From Pelomonas sp. CA6 (GTDB lineage: Bacteria > Pseudomonadota > Gammaproteobacteria > Burkholderiales > Burkholderiaceae_C), in contig NZ_JAKZFD010000018.1 in NCBI RefSeq assembly GCF_022549225.1, positions 1 through 52,992 of the forward strand: a DNA stretch of 52,992 nt. Reading direction: 5' to 3'. The notes beneath the pieces were generated by a model. The model saw only the letters and a program-made list of their open reading frames with translations. It searched no databases and was not told the origin of the DNA. Shown one piece after another: positions 29,434-38,121 of the stretch. The first letter of the stretch is position 1; every line of letters starts with the position of its first letter. A program made the translations under genes and the position numbers.

Positions 29434-30369
29434 TCAGGCGCCTGCCAGCTCGCTGAACGCGCCGTTGGAAACGAACACGCGCACGCAATCCCCGCCGGCT
29501 GCCTTGGCTTCCGTGCAGGCCAGCATGGCGGCCGACAGCGCGGCATCCACCGTTTCCAGCGCCGGCTGCAGCTGGACCACGCCGACGCTGGCCTTGACCC
29601 GCGCCCGGTGCAGACCCCAGCGCAGCCGGTAGGCGGCGATCGCCGCGCGTATCTTCTCGGCCACGATCTCGGCGTAGTGCTGGTCGCAGTCAGGCAGCAG
29701 CACCGCGAAATGGTCTTTCTCCAGCCGCGCCACCAGGTCGGACGCGCGCACCTTGGTGACCAGCATGCGACCGAGCCCGGCGAGGAAATGGTCGGCCACC
29801 TCCGGCCCCATGCCCTGGATGATCTCGCCGAAGCGGTCCACGTCCAGGAACAGCAGGGACACCGGCTCATGGCGCCGGCTGCCCACATGGTCGGAGAGCC
29901 GGCGGTCGAACTCACGGCGGTTGGCCAGTTCGGTCAGCAGGTCGTGCTTGGCCACCCAGGTCGGCTGCTGGCGCAGCGCGCGCGCCGCCGTCACGTCTTC
30001 AACCACCCACATGGCCTCGCCAGCCGGCTGCTCCCAGTGCACCGGCGTGGCGGTCAGGCGGCCCCAGAAGCGGCTGCCGTCGCGGCGCACATATTCCTGT
30101 TCCTCGTCCAGCGGCCGACCGGCCGCGAAGGCCTGGCCCATGCGCTCCTGCAGCGCGGCATGGGTGGCGTCGTTGACCTGCACCTGGCGCACGGGGGCGC
30201 CGCTCAAGTCGGTTTCGTCGCCATGGCCAAACAAGTGGTTGAAATGCTCGCTGACGATTTCGAAACGGTCGCCATCGACGAAGGCCACCGCCAGCGGCGC
30301 ACGCACCAGCAGCGCGCGCATGCGGGCGGCAACCTGTTCGTGGACTTCGGGCTGGGGGGCGTGCTGCAT
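29434..30369 (-). CDS. PAS-GGDEF protein with degenerate active site and retained I-site
   Basis: A 311-aa soluble protein with an N-terminal PAS domain (about 20-130) and a GGDEF-fold domain (about 140-300). The active-site motif reads EKDHF (217-221) in place of GGDEF, so cyclase activity is unlikely. The inhibitory-site motif RASD (208-211) is kept five residues upstream, the normal RxxD spacing, so it may bind c-di-GMP as a receptor. AGGAG precedes the ATG by 8 nt. It is the first of three minus-strand signalling/flagellar genes. Confidence 0.85.
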   Translation of the reverse strand: MQHAPQPEVHEQVAARMRALLVRAPLAVAFVDGDRFEIVSEHFNHLFGHGDETDLSGAPVRQVQVNDATHAALQERMGQAFAAGRPLDEEQEYVRRDGSRFWGRLTATPVHWEQPAGEAMWVVEDVTAARALRQQPTWVAKHDLLTELANRREFDRRLSDHVGSRRHEPVSLLFLDVDRFGEIIQGMGPEVADHFLAGLGRMLVTKVRASDLVARLEKDHFAVLLPDCDQHYAEIVAEKIRAAIAAYRLRWGLHRARVKASVGVVQLQPALETVDAALSAAMLACTEAKAAGGDCVRVFVSNGAFSELAGA

Positions 30370-30535
30370 GAGGCGTTCTCCTGCCAAGAAAACAAGGGCC
30401 GATCGGCCATCGTGCACCCCGAGGCGCACGGTGGCCACCACTATTGCAGGTGTAACCGGTTTGACGCCTAACGAAAACCCCAATCGGGCAAGACGGCGCC
30501 GGAACGCCACGCCGCGAGGCCCGCTCCCCCCGGCC

Positions 30536-31984
30536 TCAGGGGGGCGGCGGCGCGATCTGTTCGGCCCAGTCGTACAGCGCGCCGAGGATGTCCTGGCTGC
30601 GCTCATCCTCGGCCGATTCGCCGAGCTGGTCGATGCGCTCGAAGAACTGCTGCAGGGTCTGCGCGCCCCCCTGCCCCAGGTGCAGGCGTTCGGCGCAATG
30701 CTGCTGCCAGCGCGCCTGTTCGGCGCCGTCCAGCAGCTGCGGCCAGTTGCGCGCGCGGTAGCGGAACAGCAGCTCGTCCAGCCGGGCGTCCTCGAAGGCG
30801 ACCTTGCGCTCGGCGACCCGGCGCGCCAGCGCCTCGGGCGCCAGCGCGCGCAGCCGCTCCAGCGCGCGCCGGTCCTCGTTGGACAGGAAGCCGCCGTACA
30901 GGTCCTCGTCCACATCCACGCTGGCGTCGCCGCCGGGGCGCTGGAAGACCTGGGGCCACAGCCCGCGCAGCTCGCCGCCCAGACGCTGCAGCTGCTCTGC
31001 GTGGCGCAGCCCCTGCGCGAGGTCCAGACCCCAGCGCTGCGCCATCTCGGGCGCCAGCGTCTTCAGATTGCCGATCACGATGGGTGACTTGTTGACGTGG
31101 ATGGTCTTGATCGGCAGCCGGGTGACGCCCTCGGGCAACTCCTCCTGGCGGGTGAACATGCGCTGGCGCGCGGTCTCAGCGTCCAGGCCCACCAGGCCGG
31201 CCGGGTCCTCGGCCAGGTCCCAGACGATGAGTTCGTTCTTGTTGGTCGGATGCGCGGCCAGCGGCCAGACCAGCGCGATGCAGCCACGCTCCACGCCGTA
31301 CATGCCCGAGACATGCAGGAAAGGCCGCTCGGTGCCGATCTCGGCCCACACGGCGTCTTTTTTGCGCAGCTTCAGGCAGAACTCCCACAGCCGCGGCTGC
31401 CGCTCGCGCAGCAGCCGGGCCAGCGCGATGGTGGCGCGCACGTCGGACAGCGCGTCGTGCGCCGCCTCGTGAAGCAGCCCGTTGGCGGCGCTCAGGTGTT
31501 CCAGCTTGAACGAGGGCCGGCCATCCTCGTGCCGGGGCCAGGTGATGCCGTCGGGCCGCAGCGCGTAGGCGCAGCGCAGCACGTCCAGCAGGTCCCAGCG
31601 GCCGCAATCGTTCTGCCATTCCCGCCCATAGGGGTCGATCAGGTTGCGCCAGAACAGGAAGCGCGTGACCTCGTCGTCAAAGCGGATGCTGTTGTAGCCC
31701 AGGCCCACGGTGCCAGGCCGCGCCAGTTCGGCATGGATGGCGGCGGCAAAGGCGTGCTCAGGCAACCCCTGCTCGGCGCAGGTCTGCGGCAGGATGCCGG
31801 TAAGCAGGCAGGACTCCGGGTCGGGCAGGCTGTCCAGGGGGGGCTGGCAGTAGATCATCAGCGGATCGCCGATCTCGTTCAGCTCGGCGTCGGTGCGCAG
31901 CCCGGCGAACTGGGCGGGGCGGTCGCGGCGCGGCACGCGCCCGAAGGTCTCGTAGTCGTGCCAATAGAAACTCAGGTCTTGCAT
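30536..31984 (-). CDS. sbcB: Exodeoxyribonuclease I
   Basis: A 482-aa protein, close to the 475 aa of the E. coli enzyme, a 3'-5' single-strand DNA exonuclease in recombination and mismatch repair. The DEDD fold is visible: DYE (Asp10, Glu12), GYNSIRFDDEVTRFLFWRNLIDPYGREW, and HDALSDVRAT with the catalytic His and Asp. The SH3-like and helical C-terminal domains follow. It stands alone, divergent from the PBP1A gene. Confidence 0.94.
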   Translation of the reverse strand: MQDLSFYWHDYETFGRVPRRDRPAQFAGLRTDAELNEIGDPLMIYCQPPLDSLPDPESCLLTGILPQTCAEQGLPEHAFAAAIHAELARPGTVGLGYNSIRFDDEVTRFLFWRNLIDPYGREWQNDCGRWDLLDVLRCAYALRPDGITWPRHEDGRPSFKLEHLSAANGLLHEAAHDALSDVRATIALARLLRERQPRLWEFCLKLRKKDAVWAEIGTERPFLHVSGMYGVERGCIALVWPLAAHPTNKNELIVWDLAEDPAGLVGLDAETARQRMFTRQEELPEGVTRLPIKTIHVNKSPIVIGNLKTLAPEMAQRWGLDLAQGLRHAEQLQRLGGELRGLWPQVFQRPGGDASVDVDEDLYGGFLSNEDRRALERLRALAPEALARRVAERKVAFEDARLDELLFRYRARNWPQLLDGAEQARWQQHCAERLHLGQGGAQTLQQFFERIDQLGESAEDERSQDILGALYDWAEQIAPPPP

Positions 31985-32200
31985 GGGTCGGCACGATACC
32001 CCATGCACGGCGCCCCGCCTTCGGCAGGCACCGCCAACCGGGAGGATGAGGCGATGCTCGGCCTGCCGCTGTTCGCGGATGTGACCGAGCGTCGCTTTCC
32101 TGTATGCACTGTGTGACGCTGCGGCATGGCCTGCGGCGGCGGGCGGCAGGATGCGGATAATCCGCCGATTCGAGACTGAAGCCTCACGCGCCGCCTCCGC

Positions 32201-34582
32201 ATGCCATTGCCCCGACTCCAGCCCGCCGCCCTGCTCCAGCGCCTGCGGACCCTGCCCTGGCGGCGCATCGCGCTGTGGAGCGGTCTGGCGATCGCCGCGT
32301 TGGTGCTGGTGCTGGCCGCCGCCGCCGCCGTGGTCTATCCCGGGCTGCCTTCGCTGGACAAGCTGACCGACTACAACCCCAAGCAGCCGTTGCGGGTGTA
32401 TTCGGCCGACGGCGAATTGATCGGCGAGTACGGCGCCGAGCGCCGCACCTATGTGCCGCTGGCGCAAATCCCGCAGCGCATGCGCGACGCGCTTCTCGCG
32501 GTGGAGGACGCCAACTTCTACGAGCACCAGGGCATCTACCTGCCGGGCATCGCGCGCGCGGCACTGGCCAATCTGTTCTCGTCGCGCAGCCAGGGTGCCT
32601 CCACCATCACCCAGCAGCTCGCGCGCGACCTCTACCTGACGAAACGCAAGCTCTATACGCGCAAGTTCATCGAGGTGCTGCTGGCGCTGAAGATCGAGAG
32701 CCAGCTGAGCAAGGATCAGATCCTCGAGGTGTACATGAACCAGATTTATCTGGGTCAGCGCGCCTATGGCTTCGAGGCGGCCGCGCATGCCTATTTCGGC
32801 AAGACGCTGAAGGAGTTGTCCATCGCCGAGACCGCGATGCTGGCCGGCCTGCCGCAGAACCCCTATTACGCCAACCCCATCACCAACCTGCAGCGCGCCA
32901 AGAAGCGCCAGCTGGTGGTGCTGGCACGCATGCGCGAAACCGGCGTGATCGACGACACGCAATTGGAGCAGGCGCGCAACGAGACCCTGCACCTGCGCCG
33001 CCCGCAGGACCAGCGCCTGCATGCCGAATACGCCGCCGAGATGGCGCGCCAGGTGGTGTACGCCCAGTACGGCGATGAGGCCTACACGCGCGGCATCAAG
33101 GTCTGGACCACCTTGCAGTCCGAAGCGCAGATCGCCGCCTACCGGGGACTGCGCCGCACCCTGCTGGATTTCGAGCGCCGCAAGGCCTGGCGTGGTCCCG
33201 AGGGCCAGGTGGACCTGCCCGAGGACGAGGCGGAGCAGGACAGCGCCATCGCCCACGCGCTGGCCGACCACCCCGACAACGACGAACTGCGCGCCGCGGT
33301 CGTGACCTCGGTCGACAAGGGTGTGCTCCGCGCCAGCCTGCAGAGCGGCGAGGACATCGAGGTCCGCGGCGACGGCCTGCGCGCCGCGCTGAGCGGGCTG
33401 TCGGACAAGGCCAAGCCGGGGCTGCGCGTGCAGCGCGGCTCCATCATCCGCGTGCTGCAGGGCCCGCCGCAGCGCGACGCCAAGGGCGCGAGCCGGCCGG
33501 GCGCCTGGATCATCACCCAGTCGCCCGAGGCCGAGGGCGCGCTGGTGGCGCTGGAGCCGCGCACCGGCAGCGTGCTCGCGCTGGTGGGCGGCTTCGACTT
33601 CGCGCGCAACCAGTTCAACCACGCCACTCAGGCCTGGCGCCAGCCGGGCTCCAGCTTCAAGCCCCTGCTCTACTCGGCGGCGCTGGAACAGGGCGCCGGC
33701 CCCGGGACCGTGGTGGACGACGCGCCGATCAGCATCGGCGACTGGTCGCCGAAGAACTCCGACGGCCAGTACGACGGCCCGATCACGCTACGCCAGGCGC
33801 TGGCGCGCTCCAAGAACATGGTGAGCATCCGCATCGCCGAGCAGTTGAGCCCGGCGCGCGCGCGCGCCTGGGCCGGGCGCTTCGGCCTGGAGGTCGACAA
33901 GCAGCCGGACAACCTGACGCTGGCACTGGGCTCCGGCGCCGCCACGCCGCTGCAGATGGCCGGGGCCTATGCGGTGTTCGCCAATGGCGGCTATCTGATG
34001 AAGCCGCTGCTGATCAGCCGCATCACCGATGCCCAGGGCCAAGTGCTGTTCCAGGCCGACATCCCCATGCCCGCCGAGGAGCAGCGCGCGATCAGCGAGC
34101 GCAACGCCTTCGTGACCAGCAGCCTGCTGCAGGAAGTGGTGCGCAGCGGCACCGCGGCACGCGCCGGCGCGGCGCTGCGGCGTGGCGACCTGTACGGCAA
34201 GACCGGCACCACCAACGACGCGGTGGACGCCTGGTTCGTCGGCTTCCAGAAGCAGGTGGCCGCGGCGGTCTGGATAGGCTACGACCAGCCGCGCTCGCTG
34301 GGCGACCGCGAATCGGGTGGCGGCATCGCGCTGCCGGCCTGGGTGGAGTTCATGACCACCGCGCTGCGCGGCAAGGCGGTCGAAGAGATCGCCCCGCCTG
34401 CCGAGGGCCTGGTGATGCAGGAGGGCCCGCACGGACCGGACTGGGTCTTCGAGGAGTTCGCCGGCGACAACGGCTTGCGCCAGATCGGCCCCGTGCCGCC
34501 CCCGCCCGCCGCGTCCGCCGCCCCGGGGCTGTTCGAGACCCTGTTCGGCGGCTCACCCGCCAGCAGCGCTCCCGGCCGCTGA
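32201..34582 (+). CDS. mrcA: Penicillin-binding protein 1A (bifunctional transglycosylase/transpeptidase)
   Basis: A 793-aa class A PBP. One membrane anchor (about 25-48) precedes the glycosyltransferase domain with VEDANFYEHQG (catalytic Glu102) and GASTITQQLARDLYL. An OB-like insert (about 320-430) precedes the transpeptidase with SSFK (Ser484, Lys487), SKN and GKTGTTND. It polymerises and cross-links peptidoglycan at the inner membrane. No strong Shine-Dalgarno is seen; the ATG at 32201 gives the expected short cytoplasmic tail. Confidence 0.94.
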   Translation: MPLPRLQPAALLQRLRTLPWRRIALWSGLAIAALVLVLAAAAAVVYPGLPSLDKLTDYNPKQPLRVYSADGELIGEYGAERRTYVPLAQIPQRMRDALLAVEDANFYEHQGIYLPGIARAALANLFSSRSQGASTITQQLARDLYLTKRKLYTRKFIEVLLALKIESQLSKDQILEVYMNQIYLGQRAYGFEAAAHAYFGKTLKELSIAETAMLAGLPQNPYYANPITNLQRAKKRQLVVLARMRETGVIDDTQLEQARNETLHLRRPQDQRLHAEYAAEMARQVVYAQYGDEAYTRGIKVWTTLQSEAQIAAYRGLRRTLLDFERRKAWRGPEGQVDLPEDEAEQDSAIAHALADHPDNDELRAAVVTSVDKGVLRASLQSGEDIEVRGDGLRAALSGLSDKAKPGLRVQRGSIIRVLQGPPQRDAKGASRPGAWIITQSPEAEGALVALEPRTGSVLALVGGFDFARNQFNHATQAWRQPGSSFKPLLYSAALEQGAGPGTVVDDAPISIGDWSPKNSDGQYDGPITLRQALARSKNMVSIRIAEQLSPARARAWAGRFGLEVDKQPDNLTLALGSGAATPLQMAGAYAVFANGGYLMKPLLISRITDAQGQVLFQADIPMPAEEQRAISERNAFVTSSLLQEVVRSGTAARAGAALRRGDLYGKTGTTNDAVDAWFVGFQKQVAAAVWIGYDQPRSLGDRESGGGIALPAWVEFMTTALRGKAVEEIAPPAEGLVMQEGPHGPDWVFEEFAGDNGLRQIGPVPPPPAASAAPGLFETLFGGSPASSAPGR

Positions 34583-34603
34583 ACCCGCCGAGCCCCGGCG
34601 AGG

Positions 34604-34634
34604 AACGGCCGGCGGCCCGGTGCCGCCCGCCGTT
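34604..34634. terminator. Probable bidirectional terminator between mrcA and the FabH-like gene
   Basis: A 12-bp stem with one mismatch (AACGGCCGGCGG / CCGCCCGCCGTT) with a 7-nt loop lies between two convergent genes and is followed on the plus strand by a pyrimidine tract (CTCTT). There is no pure T run. Confidence 0.5.
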
Positions 34635-34655
34635 CTCTTGGACAACGAAGCCGCC

Positions 34656-35777
34656 TCAGCGCTTGCGAACGATCACGCTGCCCACCGAGTAGCCCGCGCC
34701 GAAGGAGCAGATCACCCCCACATCGCCGGCCGCCAGATCCGCCTTGTGGCGGTGGAAGGCGATGATGGAGCCGGCCGACGCGGTGTTGGCGAACTCGTCC
34801 AGGATCAGCGGCGCCTGGTCCGAGCCGGCCTCGCCACCGACCAGCTTCTTGATGATCAGCTGGTTCATGCCCAGATTGGCCTGGTGCAGCCAATACCGAC
34901 GCACCTGGCTGGGCTGCAGATCCTGCGCGCCCAGATGGCTCTCGATGTGGGCGGCCGCGATGGGCACCACCTCCTTGAACACCTTGCGGCCTTCCTGGCG
35001 GAAGGTCTTGTCGCGCGCCAGCGGATCGCTGTCCTCGGAGCGGTTCATGAAACCGAAGTTGTTGCGGATGTTGTTGGAGAACTGGGTCGCCAGCCGCGTG
35101 CCCAGGATCTCCCACTGTTCCGCGGACGTCGCCGTTTCGGCGCGCTCCACGACGATGGCGGTGCAGACATCGCCAAAGATGAAGTGGCAGTCGCGGTCCT
35201 TCCATTCCAGGTGGGCGGAGGTGATCTCGGGATTGACCACCAGCACACAGCGGGACGCGCCGGAACGCACCGCGTTGTAGGCCTGCTCCAGCGCGAAGGT
35301 GGCCGACGAGCAGGCCACGTTCATGTCGAAGCCATAGCCGCCCGCGCCCAGCGCCTGCTGGATCTCGATCGCCATGGCCGGATAGGCGCGCTGCATGTTG
35401 GCCGCGGAGCACAGCACCGCGTCCACGTCGGAGCCCTTCTTGCCCGCGGCGGCCAGCGCCTTGTGGGCCGCGTCCACCGCGATCTCGGCCATCAGCGAGA
35501 GCTGGTCGTCGCCGCGCTCCTGGAAGCGCGGGTACATGCGCCGCGGGTCCAGCACGCCGTCCTTCTCGATCACATAGCGTTGCTTGATGCCCGAGGCCTT
35601 CTCGATGAACTCGACACTGGAATGGGCCAGCGGCTCGCGCTCGCCGCGCGCAATCGCGTCGGCGTGCTGCGCGTTCTGCAGGTCCACATAGCGGTTGAAG
35701 GACTCCACCAGCTCGGCGTTGGTGATGGTGTGCGGCGGCTGGTAGAGGCCGGTGCCGCTGATGACGACGGAATGCAT
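34656..35777 (-). CDS. Beta-ketoacyl-ACP synthase III-like thiolase-fold enzyme
   Basis: A 373-aa FabH-like protein. The Cys-His-Asn triad is visible: NVACSSATFAL (Cys156), WLHQANLGMN and EFANTASAGS. It is about 50 aa longer than ordinary FabH because of an N-terminal insert (RYVDLQNAQHADAIARGEREPLA region), as in the FabH-like paralogs of many betaproteobacteria. It should condense an acyl-CoA primer with malonyl-ACP. It stands alone and not in a fab cluster, so a specialised primer or regulatory role is possible. Confidence 0.86.
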   Translation of the reverse strand: MHSVVISGTGLYQPPHTITNAELVESFNRYVDLQNAQHADAIARGEREPLAHSSVEFIEKASGIKQRYVIEKDGVLDPRRMYPRFQERGDDQLSLMAEIAVDAAHKALAAAGKKGSDVDAVLCSAANMQRAYPAMAIEIQQALGAGGYGFDMNVACSSATFALEQAYNAVRSGASRCVLVVNPEITSAHLEWKDRDCHFIFGDVCTAIVVERAETATSAEQWEILGTRLATQFSNNIRNNFGFMNRSEDSDPLARDKTFRQEGRKVFKEVVPIAAAHIESHLGAQDLQPSQVRRYWLHQANLGMNQLIIKKLVGGEAGSDQAPLILDEFANTASAGSIIAFHRHKADLAAGDVGVICSFGAGYSVGSVIVRKR

Positions 35778-35884
35778 GCTGTTCGGTTCCTGTTCCCGGC
35801 GGAAGGCGGGCGGGCGAAAAGGCGAAAGTTTAGCGATTCGCCCGCGCACCGGCTTGTCGCAGCACAGGGCCGAAGCGAAGTGCG

Positions 35885-35890
35885 TAGAAT
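35885..35890 (+). promoter_or_regulatory. Probable -10 element of guaC
   Basis: TAGAAT on the plus strand, 114 bp before the guaC ATG. No convincing -35 at normal spacing. It would start a leader of about 108 nt that includes the structured element described separately. Confidence 0.4.
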
Positions 35891-35914
35891 GAGTCACCGG
35901 GCCCAAATTTTGGT

Positions 35915-36003
35915 GTCCGGGTCACCGGACGTCCAAGTCAAGTGCTCGCAGCCCAGGTGGTGCACTGCAGGCAACGCACCCCACTATTGCGAACTTGGAC
36001 ATC
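35915..36003 (+). promoter_or_regulatory. Structured guaC leader, candidate cis-regulatory RNA
   Basis: A tetraloop hairpin (GTCCGG-GTCA-CCGGAC, 35915-35930) abuts the 5' arm of a perfect 8-bp long-range stem: GTCCAAGT (35931-35938) pairs with ACTTGGAC (35993-36000). The closing arm covers the GGA that precedes the guaC ATG and ends 3 nt before it, so folding would mask the ribosome-binding region. A GGTGC/GCACC hairpin can form inside the 54-nt loop. I do not recognise a known riboswitch class. Confidence 0.5.
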
Positions 36004-36981
36004 ATGGAAATCTTCGACTACGACAACATCCTGCTCCTGCCGCGCAAGTGCCGCGTCGAGAGCCGGGCCGAATGCGACACCTCGATCGACTTCGGCCCGC
36101 GCCGCTTCAAGCTGCCGGTGGTCCCGGCCAACATGAAGACGGTGGTGGATGAATCCATCACGCAATGGCTGGCCGCCAACGGCTACTTTTACGTGATGCA
36201 CCGCTTCGACCTGGACAGCGTGGCCTATGCCCGGTCCATGCGCGACAAGGGCTTGTTCGTGTCCATTAGCTCAGGCGTCAAGCCGGCGGACTATGCCGTC
36301 ATCGACCGCCTGGCCGCCGACGGCGTGGGCGCCGACTACATCACGATCGACATCGCGCACGGCCATGCCGACAGCGTGCAGCGCATGATCGCCCACATCA
36401 AGCACAAGCTGCCCGACAGCTTCGTGATCGCCGGCAACGTGGGCACGCCAGAGGGCGTGATCGACCTGGAGAACTGGGGCGCCGATGCCACCAAGGTGGG
36501 CATCGGCCCGGGCAAGGTCTGCATCACGCGGCTGAAGACCGGCTTTGGCACGGGCGGCTGGCAGCTGTCGGCGCTGAAGTGGTGCGCCCGCGTGGCGACC
36601 AAGCCCATCATCGCCGACGGCGGCATCCGCCACCACGGCGACATCGCCAAGAGCGTGCGCTTCGGCGCCTCCATGGTGATGGTCGGCTCGCTGTTCGCCG
36701 GCCACGAGGAGTCGCCCGGCAACACCGTGGAGGTCGACGGCAAGCTCTACAAGGAGTACTACGGCTCGGCCTCGGACTTCAACAAGGGCGAATACAAGCA
36801 CGTCGAGGGCAAGCGCATCCTGGAGCCGGTCAAGGGCAAGTTCGCCGACACGGTGCGCGAGATGCGCGAGGACCTGCAGAGCTCCATCAGCTATGCCGGC
36901 GGCCGCGAACTGAAGGACCTGAAGAAGGTGAATTACGTGATCCTCGGCGGAGAGAACGCCGGCGAGCACCTGTTCATGTGA
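36004..36981 (+). CDS. guaC: GMP reductase
   Basis: A 325-aa TIM-barrel enzyme of the IMPDH/GMPR family, lacking CBS domains. It converts GMP to IMP with NADPH, recycling guanine nucleotides. Typical segments are [19 protein letters not shown], the catalytic loop [17 protein letters not shown] with its Cys, [13 protein letters not shown] and the flap [19 protein letters not shown]. The ATG at 36004 gives the family N-terminus; an in-frame TTG at 35995 is unlikely. A structured leader precedes it, which suggests translational control. Confidence 0.93.
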   Translation: MEIFDYDNILLLPRKCRVESRAECDTSIDFGPRRFKLPVVPANMKTVVDESITQWLAANGYFYVMHRFDLDSVAYARSMRDKGLFVSISSGVKPADYAVIDRLAADGVGADYITIDIAHGHADSVQRMIAHIKHKLPDSFVIAGNVGTPEGVIDLENWGADATKVGIGPGKVCITRLKTGFGTGGWQLSALKWCARVATKPIIADGGIRHHGDIAKSVRFGASMVMVGSLFAGHEESPGNTVEVDGKLYKEYYGSASDFNKGEYKHVEGKRILEPVKGKFADTVREMREDLQSSISYAGGRELKDLKKVNYVILGGENAGEHLFM

Positions 36982-36989
36982 TCGCCCGC

Positions 36990-37012
36990 CCGGGGGCAAG
37001 ACCTGCCCCCGG
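36990..37012. terminator. Possible terminator between guaC and the histidine kinase gene
   Basis: A perfect 9-bp stem (CCGGGGGCA / TGCCCCCGG) lies between the convergent stops at 36981 and 37018. It lacks a T tract on either strand, so it may act as a barrier or require Rho. Confidence 0.45.
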
Positions 37013-37017
37013 ATACC

Positions 37018-38121
37018 TCAGGCCAGCGTCAGCGCGGCCTCGAAACCCGGCTCGACGTTGCGCAGCTCCAGCCGGCTGCCATGGGCCTCGGCCACCAGCC
37101 GGCACAGGCACAGGCCCAGTCCCACGCCGCCGTCATTGCGGCTGCGCGCCGCATCGGGGCGGAAGAAGGGCTGGCCCAACGAGACCAGCGCCTCGGCCGG
37201 CACACCGGGCCCATGGTCGCGCACCCACAGCCGCTGGCCCGCGCCGTCGCGGCACACGCCCAGCACCACCGGGCCGCGCGCGGCGTCGTTGTGGCGCAGC
37301 GCGTTGTGCAGCAGATTGCGCAACAGCAGCTGCATGCGCAGTCGATCCAGCGGCAGCGGTGGCAGGCCGGACTCCAGGTCCAGCATCACCCCAGGAAGGG
37401 CCTGCTCGCGCAGCAGCGCCGCCAGATCGCAGTCCTCGCGCTGCAGCGCGCGGTGGCCATCGCCCAGACGCTCGCTTTCCAGCAGCGCGCTGATCAGGTC
37501 GCGCATCTGGCCAAGCTCATGCAACAGCGCGTCGCGCGACGCGCCCTCCCCCACCAGCTCCGCATGCAGCCGTGCCCGCGTCAGCGGACTGCGCAGCTCG
37601 TGGCTGATCGCCAGCAAGAGCGCGCGCTTGCCGTCCAGCATGGCCTGGATGTCCGCCGCCATCTGGTTGAAGCGGTGCGCCAGATCGCCGATCTCGTCGC
37701 GATGACGTATGGGCACACGATGCTGCAGATCGCCGCGTCCGAAGGCCTCGGCCCCGGCGGCCAGCTCGCGCAGCGGACGCACCATGTGGCGGATGCCGCC
37801 ATAGGCCAGCGCAGTTACCAGCAACAGCGCCGGCGCGGCCCACAGCGGATCGAAGCGGGCCGTCAGCGCGCCGACCAGGATCAGGCTGCTCAGCAGTGCC
37901 AGCACGAGAAAGATCGCGATCAGCCGCGCGCCCAGCGAATGCTTGAACTGGGCATGGTGGCGATGCCAGCGCTGGTGCCAGCGGTGGCGCGCACGCCAGT
38001 GCCAGTGCCAGTCCCGCCCACGGCTGCGCGCATGGAGGGCGTGCTGTTGGACGGCAAGGCGCCTCAGCGCGCGGCGCCGCGTCTCGCGGTCGCCGTGCAA
38101 ACGGCATGGCGACCCCTTCAT
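37018..38121 (-). CDS. Sensor histidine kinase with His/Trp-rich N-terminal tail
   Basis: A 367-aa kinase. Residues 1-60 are strongly basic and rich in His and Trp (WHWHWRARHRWHQRWHRHH). Two close membrane helices (about 63-85 and 92-110) leave almost no periplasmic loop. Then come HAMP (RPLRELAAGAEAFGRGDLQHRV), the DHp motif ISHELRSPLTRARLH (His174), and the ATP domain with NLLHNALRHN, DHGPGVP and GVGLGLCLCR. The ATG overlaps the response regulator stop (ATGA). The tail could bind metal or be a protein contact; this is inference. Confidence 0.9.
   Translation of the reverse strand: MKGSPCRLHGDRETRRRALRRLAVQQHALHARSRGRDWHWHWRARHRWHQRWHRHHAQFKHSLGARLIAIFLVLALLSSLILVGALTARFDPLWAAPALLLVTALAYGGIRHMVRPLRELAAGAEAFGRGDLQHRVPIRHRDEIGDLAHRFNQMAADIQAMLDGKRALLLAISHELRSPLTRARLHAELVGEGASRDALLHELGQMRDLISALLESERLGDGHRALQREDCDLAALLREQALPGVMLDLESGLPPLPLDRLRMQLLLRNLLHNALRHNDAARGPVVLGVCRDGAGQRLWVRDHGPGVPAEALVSLGQPFFRPDAARSRNDGGVGLGLCLCRLVAEAHGSRLELRNVEPGFEAALTLA

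Noticed and set aside
30397-30408. 12-bp palindrome GGCCGATCGGCC upstream of the PAS-GGDEF gene, tested as part of a sigma-28 promoter
   Set aside because: GCCGATCG resembles a FliA -10, but no TAAA-type -35 occurs at the required distance; short GC palindromes are expected by chance here.
31985-33622. Long minus-strand frame joined in front of exonuclease I and antisense to PBP1A
   Set aside because: Low-complexity His/Gln/Arg/Leu composition and full overlap with an unmistakable PBP1A gene; exonuclease I has its own ATG at 31984.
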